In this document: positions 57,883 to 64,000 of the stretch, piece by piece
Position numbering within the stretch: position 1 is the stretch's first letter
How the letters are laid out: every line of letters starts with the position of its first letter
NCBI RefSeq assembly: GCF_030406045.1
Contig: NZ_CP128988.1
Span: 1,213,438 to 1,277,437 of the forward strand
Direction: 5' to 3'
DNA length: 64,000 nt
Source: Thiohalobacter sp. IOR34
Lineage (GTDB): Bacteria > Pseudomonadota > Gammaproteobacteria > Thiohalobacterales > Thiohalobacteraceae
Position numbers and translations under genes: made by a program
The notes under the pieces: model-generated
Seen by the model: the letters and a program-made list of their open reading frames with translations, nothing else
Told to the model about the DNA's origin: nothing
Databases searched by the model: none

Positions 57883-58002
57883 TCATTCAGGATGGGTGAG
57901 TATCAACCAGATGGCAAAGAGTCCAAGCAGTGTCCATATCAGAATGATGAACAATGATGCATAGGCGACTACTTTCTGCCATGCCTTCAGTGGCTTCATC
58001 AT
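57883..58002 (-). CDS. 39-residue single-span membrane peptide in the cytochrome cluster
   Basis: MMKPLKAWQKVVAYASLFII followed by LIWTLLGLFAIWLILTHPE: a short basic N-terminus and one membrane helix (about 11-34). It lies between the cytochrome b stop (10 bp away) and the triheme gene (24 bp away), on the same strand. Small helices of this type are common accessory subunits of membrane redox complexes. The frame stays open further upstream, but that part overlaps the cytochrome b gene. There is no strong ribosome site, so the call is moderate. Confidence 0.55.
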   Translation of the reverse strand: MMKPLKAWQKVVAYASLFIILIWTLLGLFAIWLILTHPE

Positions 58003-58012
58003 GGCAATAGGC

Positions 58013-58957
58013 CTAGTCGGCTGGTTCAGGTACCGGTGCTGGCTGCTCATCGTCTTCGTTGATGAGTTCACGGCTTTCCATCATCTCTCGCAGGTAAGCG
58101 CGTTCTTCCGGGATCTCGACCAGATTGCGCAGATATTCGAGGAAATGCTCTTCCATCTGGTGTTCACGGGTTATTCTTCCGGTGAGGAATGTCCACTGCA
58201 TGGGGAAACGTCCAGGCGCAAGGTGCACGTTGTACCAGTGCCAGAAAGCAATGACCAGCAGAGCGAGAAGTGCCTCATGTGGATGCGATAGACGCATCAA
58301 CTCCTGAAAATGTGATGATATCGATGGCGGCAGTACGCTGGCCCAGAACTCTGGGAACAGGAACGAGGAACCTGATATAACCATCACCATGTTGCCGAAA
58401 GCGGCAGCGAAATAATGGATCTTCTGCTTGTACATGAACTTGTCCATTTCCGGACGCTGATCGCGTCTGCCGCTGAAATAGAGCAGATCGTCCTTGAAAT
58501 CGCGGATATCCTTGAACAGCGGGATGATGGTGCGTTGCAGGTCGAACCTGTTGCGCATGATTTGTAATGCGGGGCCAAGTGTAATGGTGAATACATGGTA
58601 GATCATCGAGAAGATCATCACCGAGGCCAGGGTGCGGTGAATGATGCGGGTGATCTCGACGCCGCCTAGCATGGTATTGAGAGGTTCGGCCCAGAATGCA
58701 TCACTGAAGTGAATCGGCAGTCCGGTGAAAGCAAGTGCCAGGAAGGTGACGAAGGTGAGCATGTGCTGTAGGCGGATATGGATGGAATAACGTGGCAAGT
58801 CGCCAATCGGATTCGAAACCACGTTCTTGTAGAGGAGGACGCGGTCGTCGGGCAAGGAATCGATCAGTGACATGATCTCGTCGCGGTCCTTGTCAGTGAC
58901 CTTGTTTTGCTGCATGCAACGCTCGATGACCTTTTGTGCTTCGCTAGACAGTTTCAT
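58013..58957 (-). CDS. Cytochrome b of the FdnI/HydC type
   Basis: A 314-residue protein. A 50-residue soluble start precedes four hydrophobic segments (about 62-85, 107-130, 181-205, 226-246). Candidate heme ligands: His60/His65 in HIRLQHML, His107 (IIHRTL), His121 (IYHVFTI), His181, His227 and His240 (AFWHWYNVH). The ARYSIHxRLQHxL pattern and the C-terminal HLAPGRFPMQWTFLTGRITR resemble the gamma subunit of formate dehydrogenase and hydrogenase cytochrome b. It should exchange electrons with the quinone pool. It follows an 8-heme cytochrome by 42 bp. Confidence 0.88.
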   Translation of the reverse strand: MKLSSEAQKVIERCMQQNKVTDKDRDEIMSLIDSLPDDRVLLYKNVVSNPIGDLPRYSIHIRLQHMLTFVTFLALAFTGLPIHFSDAFWAEPLNTMLGGVEITRIIHRTLASVMIFSMIYHVFTITLGPALQIMRNRFDLQRTIIPLFKDIRDFKDDLLYFSGRRDQRPEMDKFMYKQKIHYFAAAFGNMVMVISGSSFLFPEFWASVLPPSISSHFQELMRLSHPHEALLALLVIAFWHWYNVHLAPGRFPMQWTFLTGRITREHQMEEHFLEYLRNLVEIPEERAYLREMMESRELINEDDEQPAPVPEPAD

Positions 58958-58999
58958 GATTCATTGTCCCATTTGCATGGCGGGTTAATAACCACTTAT

Positions 59000-60121
59000 T
59001 CATACGATGCGATCCCGATCTCTGGGCGATTTGCGCCACCAGGATGAACCGTGGCGAATCTTCCAGATGACTCCGTCGCGACGGCGACCGATGGTTTCGA
59101 ACAGGGAAATGCCCACCAAACCTATTATCACTACGTCGCCAATGACGTTATATATGAGTTCCGCATAATAGCGGAATGGATTGTCTTGCGGATGGCTGGT
59201 TGGGTGTGGATCCAGCCTGACATAATTTTCATCCGCATAGATATGGCACTTCCGGCAGGCTTCTACGCGGTTGCTCTCGTGCATCGGTGACTTCGGATCG
59301 CGTGAAGGGAGAATTTCGTGAACGCTTCTGTAGTAATTGACTTCGCTGGCATGGCAGTCAAGGCAATTCGGCGTCTTGCTGAAGCCATATCCGGTTAGCT
59401 TTCCGTGGAAGCTTTCATTGTAGGATTCGACAGCGAAAGCGAACTTGCGGCCGAGCTCTCGATCCTCCTCCTTGGCGAGTTCCATACGGCGCTTTATGAA
59501 TTCCGGGTCGCCGTGGCAGGAGGAGCATAATGCTACGATTTGCTCGGATGACCTGCGTACCTCCCTGATTCGCCGGCTCGTATGATTGTACCAGCGGTTG
59601 GCGAATTCCCTGTCTTCATGACATACGACACAGCGGTCGACGATCCTCTTTGGCGGGGCGGATTCAGCGGGGTTGTACAGGGGGTTGGTGTGACAGGTGA
59701 TGCAGTAGGGCTTGTCTGTATCTGCGCCGTGTGCAAGCTTGTCACGGCCGTGAACACTGCTGCGGTAGGTATTGTAGATCGGCTTGTGCGAGAATGGCTT
59801 TCCGGTGGCCGGATTGTTTATTGAATGGCATTCGATATTGCAGCTGACCCCTTTCTTCACCGGTCTGTGCGGCAGTTCCTTGATGTAGTTGTGGCAGTCG
59901 CGACAGGGTACGTTCCTGTGGACGGTCTTCGAGAAGATGCCTGGTACTATGAAATAGGAACGGAACACGCCTTCTTCGGTCATTCTTCCCATCATGGGAT
60001 ATTTGTGGCACATGAGACAGGATTCGTCATCGGTGAAGCTCATTGCCTGTGCTGCAAACAATGCCGACATGACGAACATGAGCCTGCATACCATGCTGAG
60101 GACAGAATGTCTGTTATTCAT
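59000..60121 (-). CDS. Membrane-anchored octaheme-type c-type cytochrome
   Basis: A 373-residue exported protein: signal peptide (cleavage near AAQAM), seven CxxCH motifs (CLMCH 35, CRDCH 73, CITCH 140, CVVCH 164, CSSCH 199, CLDCH 253, CRKCH 289) and one CxxxCH (CNIECH, 94). A C-terminal membrane helix lies at about 322-343 with a basic cytoplasmic tail. A multiheme domain anchored by a C-terminal helix and encoded next to an FdnI-like cytochrome b is the layout of Geobacter CbcA/CbcB quinol oxidoreductase. That functional link is inference from architecture. Confidence 0.9.
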   Translation of the reverse strand: MNNRHSVLSMVCRLMFVMSALFAAQAMSFTDDESCLMCHKYPMMGRMTEEGVFRSYFIVPGIFSKTVHRNVPCRDCHNYIKELPHRPVKKGVSCNIECHSINNPATGKPFSHKPIYNTYRSSVHGRDKLAHGADTDKPYCITCHTNPLYNPAESAPPKRIVDRCVVCHEDREFANRWYNHTSRRIREVRRSSEQIVALCSSCHGDPEFIKRRMELAKEEDRELGRKFAFAVESYNESFHGKLTGYGFSKTPNCLDCHASEVNYYRSVHEILPSRDPKSPMHESNRVEACRKCHIYADENYVRLDPHPTSHPQDNPFRYYAELIYNVIGDVVIIGLVGISLFETIGRRRDGVIWKIRHGSSWWRKSPRDRDRIV

Positions 60122-60165
60122 CGTCTTTACCTGCTGCTGATTGCTACTAGGGTTGACGGCTTCAT

Positions 60166-61248
60166 CTATTTGTCATGGCAGATCGTGCAAATCTTCGTGC
60201 TGCGCAAGCGGTCCTTGTTCGTGGCACCCACGCCGGCAGCGCCGGCAACCACCCCTTCCTCATGCGGGTTGTGGCAGGTTGCGCAAAATATCTTTCCATT
60301 CGTCGGATCAAGAGGCATGATCACGCCTCTCTCCGCGGAAATTTCCACTAATCTCTCATGCATGGCTCGATCAGGCCTGATGAGGTGATTTGGTGGCTTG
60401 GCGTCCGAGAAGAGACGGAATTTCCCGCCAGGATGGGGAGTCCAAGGGTGGCAACCGAGGCACATCTGGCGAAGGTCGGACTTTATATGGAAGTCGACAT
60501 CTGAGATGCCTCTGGCTGAACCCAGTGCCTCGATATTTTCGTGGCACAAACGGCAACTCGGCTTCCGAATGTTACCCTCGTCATCAATCTGTTCGTGTGG
60601 GTTCAATCGCACATGGCGTTCCTGGTCATGACACAAATAGCACACGTCACTACGACTTTTCCTGATCCCTCCACGGACGAAATCCGGGTTGGTCTTCTTT
60701 TCGCTGATGCGTGATGGAAGACACTGGGAGCGCATGTCATGGCATGTTGTGCAGACGATGTTCTGTGCACGCATCGAATTGCGGTAATCACGTGGCATGC
60801 GCCGCAGCATGTCCGTCCTTGGTCGAATATTGGATGTGTGAAGCAGCTTGTTGCTGGCGAGTCGCGAATGGCAGGTGTTGCAGATTTCCTCCCGTGCGCC
60901 CTTGCGCAAGGAAGACAAATCCGCTGCAGGCTGCTCGAGGTGACAGATATCGCAGCTGTCCGGGTTCCAGTGAGGATTCGGTATCTTTTCATCGAGAAGC
61001 CGGTCTCCGACGATCTGCAGCAGTGTGTATTTCGCAGCGATGGCATCGTCATCTCCGATGTCAGCCTGGATATCCATCGCCATTACTCCCATGGATGCAG
61101 TCAGTATGAACAATCGTGACAACAGGCGTAGTATCAATGTACAGATGAACCCGCTTGCAGGAATGTCTTCTATCTCGACTGTCGGGTGAAACGTATTGCT
61201 GTCTGATACAAGCAAGCGCCCCTTCAACGCAGGGGGAGGCATGCCCAT
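60166..61248 (-). CDS. Octaheme c-type cytochrome
   Basis: About 360 residues from ATG 61248, with eight CxxCH motifs in order: CDICH, CNTCH, CTTCH, CYLCH, CRLCH, CLGCH, CATCH and CTICH. A hydrophobic export segment (FICTLILRLLSRLFILTASM) lies about 35 residues in from the chosen start, so the true start may be a downstream alternative codon. The start is therefore uncertain. The end (CATCHNPHEEG...CTICHDK) repeats the CxxCHNPH style of the other cluster proteins. It begins 8 bp after the 12-heme gene and ends 44 bp before the next cytochrome. Confidence 0.85.
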   Translation of the reverse strand: MGMPPPALKGRLLVSDSNTFHPTVEIEDIPASGFICTLILRLLSRLFILTASMGVMAMDIQADIGDDDAIAAKYTLLQIVGDRLLDEKIPNPHWNPDSCDICHLEQPAADLSSLRKGAREEICNTCHSRLASNKLLHTSNIRPRTDMLRRMPRDYRNSMRAQNIVCTTCHDMRSQCLPSRISEKKTNPDFVRGGIRKSRSDVCYLCHDQERHVRLNPHEQIDDEGNIRKPSCRLCHENIEALGSARGISDVDFHIKSDLRQMCLGCHPWTPHPGGKFRLFSDAKPPNHLIRPDRAMHERLVEISAERGVIMPLDPTNGKIFCATCHNPHEEGVVAGAAGVGATNKDRLRSTKICTICHDK

Positions 61249-61255
61249 ATAACAT

Positions 61256-62971
61256 CTACATGCCACCGCCACCGCCCATTCCACGCGGATATGAGAAATT
61301 CCGATGTTGCCGGTTATGGCACCGCAGACTGCAGCTGCCAGCAAAACGCCCATTGTCCGTGAATGCCAGTTCTCCCCAGCGGTTCGGGCTTACCACGGAT
61401 GTATCAAAATTGATCAGATGGGTATTGTTCGTGCTGTTGCCCTGGGTGTCGCTGATGCCGTGTGGATCATGACATATGTTGCACGGCGCCTTCTGGCCGA
61501 CGATATGCCGGCGATGCTCGCTGAAGCTTTCATTGCCAAGGATGCTGTTCCTGTCGTGGCAGCCGTAACAAAGCGCATAGTTGGCCGGGCTTTCACGGGT
61601 ATAGTCAAGAGTGACGTATTGTCTGATGAGTATTGGTTCATAGTTCGAGCCGTGCGGACCATTGGCGCCGGATCCTCCAGCCAGGGTCGAGCTGTCACTA
61701 TTGTGACAGTCTGTACATTCGATCTGGCTCGTGCTGTTCAATGGCGAGATCAGGCTCGGCACGTCAGGGTTGCGTCCAGGCCCGGCAACAGGGTGAAATG
61801 AGGGGTTGGTGGTGGCGAATTCGAGCCGTGTGTTGATCTGCGATATCTGCCTCGGCGTCGCCGGTGCAGGCTGTCCCGGGCTGTCTGAATGACAACGAAA
61901 GCAGAGCTGGTGTGTACTGCTGATGGTTTCAAGTCCTGATCCGTTGATATCGATACCTCGGACCAATGCAAGCGGTCCAAGCGTCGCAATGCTATCGCTA
62001 CGTGCAGCATGTGGATTGTGACAGTCCTGGCATTCCGCGTGTCGATTGCTGACGATGGTGCCTTCTCCTGCATCATGAACGCCGGTATAGGAGTAAATTG
62101 GGTGTGCAGAATACTTGCTGAACTGCGACATGATATCTTTACTGGCGACATTGCCGTTATGGCAGGCAGAGCAGTTGTCCTCTTCGGCCTGGTGCTTGAG
62201 TAGCAAGGTGCTGCTACCTGCCGAGTGTGGTCGATGGCAGTTCAGGCAGGCATTGTCACTGACTGTTTGCCAATCGGTGTCGGACCAGGGGTCCGGGGGG
62301 ATGCCATTCCAGTCCGCATTCGAAAGGCTGTGTGACGCCTGCAGCCAGCCGTGCTTGATATGACAGGTGGTACAAAGTCTGGATGCGCGGTTGGGCATGA
62401 CCAGGAACTTGCCAAAGCTGTCATTGTGCGGATCATGACAGCTCGTGCACTGCAATTGTCCGCTTTTGTCGAGGCGCACCGTACCTGTCAGTTGGCCGGG
62501 GTCGACGAGCTCGCCTTGCTGTGCTGCGAGTGACGCGGAGTAGACGAATGAAACAGGGTGGTCGTCAGAGAGATCCGTGCCAAGTCTGGTTGCGCCAGGC
62601 GGCATGGTGGTCACCCCTCCCGACATGCTGATCTCATTGCTCTGGCTGATTATCTTGCCGAGGGCAATGGTTCCGTCATGGCAACTCAGGCAAAGAATCG
62701 AGGCGCCAGTCGGCTGGCCCGGTTGGGCGACAGCAGTCGAACTGGAGTAGGGTATGTACAATGCCGCCGATTGTTCACGGTTCCAGAGTGGAGCTGCAGA
62801 GGAGGCATTGTGCGGGGTATGACAGAAGATGCAGATTCTGGATTCCTGGTCCGATTTGATGGTCCCGGGTCCAGAAACTGAAAGGTTATGTTTGGTACTG
62901 GCGATGCCTGCAACTGCCGGCATGACCGCAAGCATCTGAAAGAGCAGGGAGAACAGCCAGCGCACCCTCAT
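61256..62971 (-). CDS. Dodecaheme-type c-type cytochrome
   Basis: A 571-residue exported protein; signal peptide to about residue 21 (AVMPAVAG). Eleven CxxCH motifs (first CIFCH at 47, last CNICH at 497) and one CxxxCH (CSLRCH at 547). Many are of the doubled-CxxCH type with CHxPH (CIFCHTPHN, CTSCHDPHN, CLNCHRPHS, CQDCHNPHA, CNICHDPHG). The tail is a Gly/Met run. Ser/Asn-rich, relatively acidic surface segments suggest an outer-membrane or extracellular place. The ATG overlaps the stop of the NHL lipoprotein (ATGA). Confidence 0.92.
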   Translation of the reverse strand: MRVRWLFSLLFQMLAVMPAVAGIASTKHNLSVSGPGTIKSDQESRICIFCHTPHNASSAAPLWNREQSAALYIPYSSSTAVAQPGQPTGASILCLSCHDGTIALGKIISQSNEISMSGGVTTMPPGATRLGTDLSDDHPVSFVYSASLAAQQGELVDPGQLTGTVRLDKSGQLQCTSCHDPHNDSFGKFLVMPNRASRLCTTCHIKHGWLQASHSLSNADWNGIPPDPWSDTDWQTVSDNACLNCHRPHSAGSSTLLLKHQAEEDNCSACHNGNVASKDIMSQFSKYSAHPIYSYTGVHDAGEGTIVSNRHAECQDCHNPHAARSDSIATLGPLALVRGIDINGSGLETISSTHQLCFRCHSDSPGQPAPATPRQISQINTRLEFATTNPSFHPVAGPGRNPDVPSLISPLNSTSQIECTDCHNSDSSTLAGGSGANGPHGSNYEPILIRQYVTLDYTRESPANYALCYGCHDRNSILGNESFSEHRRHIVGQKAPCNICHDPHGISDTQGNSTNNTHLINFDTSVVSPNRWGELAFTDNGRFAGSCSLRCHNRQHRNFSYPRGMGGGGGM

Positions 62972-64000
62972 GACTGCCCCCCCGAATAACGGAACATCTG
63001 TACGCGCTGATTATGTGAGTCAGTGATGTAGATGGTGTCGTCCGAGCTGATAAATATCCCGGTAGGCAGCCAGAATTGCCCAGGAGCTTGTCCCTGATCG
63101 CCGATGAACAGGAGAAGAGCACCCTGCTCATCGAAGATCTGGAATGCATGAAACATGGCATCGACGACATAGATATGGCCAGCGCTATCGGTTGCCAGGC
63201 CCTTGGGTCGTGAAAACGCGCCCGCCACGTCACCTGCCCTGCCAAAACTGCCGAGATAGCTTCCCTGCAGGTCGAATGTCTGGATCCGGTAATTCAGTGA
63301 ATCCGTCACCCGGACCAGGCCATGCGCATCGATCGAGATGTGTGTCGGGTAATTGAATTCCGAAGCACCGGTGCCGCGCCTGCCGAAGCTTCCAAGATAG
63401 CGGCCATTGGTGGAAAAGATCCTCACGCAATGCGAGGCTGCATCCACGATATATAGGTTGTCTGACAGAGGGTCGATTGCAACCCCGGTTGGTTGTTCCA
63501 GCTCAGACTCGAGTTGCATCCTCTTCAGGACCTTTTCCCCTTTGGCAAGAGAAAACACTGCACCTAGGGCAGAGTCCGTCACATAGACGGTGCCATCTTC
63601 TGCGATCGCGATGCCTACGGGTGATGGAAGTGGCTGCCGCTTTTTACGCTGGAGAAATGTATACTGACCTGTGGCAAGGTCAAAACGATGTATGCCGCGT
63701 GCACCGGGATCGGTAACAAGAAGCAGATTGCCGTGATCAGCGCTGGCAACCGCCATGGGGCGAATCAGCCTGTTCTCGGACACACCTCCCAGCCAGTCGC
63801 CAAGATGTTGCCAGAAAGACTTTTTGATACCGAGATCTGCAGGTGTTCTGAAGCTGCCAAGATAACTGATGTAGGCCGGTGCCGGAGCTGGTGGCCAGGC
63901 GATTTCCTGCTCCGAGCCGATGGTCGTTGTCTGGATGCTGCAGGCGGCAATAAACAGCGCTGCTGCTGCAGCTACCAGGCGGAGAAGAAACGGTTTCTGG
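62968..64000 (-). CDS. NHL-repeat lipoprotein (N-terminus cut by window edge)
   Basis: The frame is open to the right edge; 344 codons are visible. Near the edge it reads PFLLRLVAAAAALFIAACS, a lipoprotein signal with lipobox IAAC, so only a few residues including the start are missing. After a Pro/Ala linker (WPPAPAPAY) come about six NHL repeats, such as PVGIAIAEDGTVYVTDSALG, PTGVAIDPLSDNLYIVDAAS, YPTHISIDAHGLVRVTDSLN and PKGLATDSAGHIYVVDAMFH. A GTG at 63783 is inside the protein and is not the true start. It is coupled to the 12-heme gene and may anchor it to the outer membrane. Confidence 0.9.
   Translation of the reverse strand, partial: QKPFLLRLVAAAAALFIAACSIQTTTIGSEQEIAWPPAPAPAYISYLGSFRTPADLGIKKSFWQHLGDWLGGVSENRLIRPMAVASADHGNLLLVTDPGARGIHRFDLATGQYTFLQRKKRQPLPSPVGIAIAEDGTVYVTDSALGAVFSLAKGEKVLKRMQLESELEQPTGVAIDPLSDNLYIVDAASHCVRIFSTNGRYLGSFGRRGTGASEFNYPTHISIDAHGLVRVTDSLNYRIQTFDLQGSYLGSFGRAGDVAGAFSRPKGLATDSAGHIYVVDAMFHAFQIFDEQGALLLFIGDQGQAPGQFWLPTGIFISSDDTIYITDSHNQRVQMFRYSGGQS

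Overview
The window is a 64 kb piece of a G+C-rich gammaproteobacterial chromosome. The gene orders rpsB-tsf-pyrH-frr-uppS-cdsA-dxr-rseP-bamA-skp-lpxD-fabZ-lpxA-lpxB-rnhB-dnaE-accA-tilS-pyrG-kdsA-eno-ftsB-ispD-ispF and truD-surE-pcm-nlpD-rpoS are typical of that class. A class II (B12-dependent) ribonucleotide reductase, a PEP-CTERM protein and many multiheme c-type cytochromes point to an environmental, probably Chromatiales-like or sulfur/iron-cycling lineage. That placement is an inference; no rRNA or tRNA gene is present to confirm it.

Layout. 1-3.7 kb holds NAD and PRPP/nucleotide salvage: pncB (cut by the window edge) and pncA on the minus strand, diverging from a coupled phosphoribosyltransferase / DUF5335-like / hydrolase / PRPP synthetase operon. 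3.8-10.9 kb holds a kinase-like gene, nrdJ, a cupin, glnD and map. 11.1-30.3 kb is the long translation, isoprenoid, envelope and lipid A operon ending in dnaE. 30.3-40.2 kb carries an AEC transporter, accA, tilS, pyrG, kdsA, eno, ftsB, ispD and ispF. 40.2-45.1 kb is an accessory insert between ispF and truD: peroxiredoxin, a glycine-rich secreted protein, hipBA, an AIM24-type protein and a DUF3149 miniprotein. 45.1-50.7 kb is truD through rpoS. 51.4-52.0 kb is a lone PEP-CTERM protein.

From 52.1 kb to the right edge everything is on the minus strand. It reads as one redox gene cluster: an NHL-repeat lipoprotein (N-terminus beyond the edge), a 12-heme cytochrome, two 8-heme cytochromes, an FdnI/HydC-like cytochrome b, a 39-residue membrane peptide, a membrane triheme cytochrome, a second NHL protein, a 24-heme cytochrome built from four copies of a tetraheme module, and a small triheme cytochrome. 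The genes are tightly spaced, with ATGA overlaps at two junctions, and most of the block looks less G+C-rich than the rest of the window. It looks like an electron conduit from the quinone pool through the periplasm toward the surface; the exact substrate cannot be read from the sequence.

The second notable theme is dispersed DNA. Six copies of a roughly 245-bp element with 19-bp terminal inverted repeats sit at operon junctions. Each is flanked by a perfect 4-bp direct duplication (CTAG in four cases, TTAA and TGAA in one each), and the family has a central hairpin whose stem has covaried. A second snap-back element abuts one copy and shares its CTAG. REP-type palindrome pairs occur in four places.
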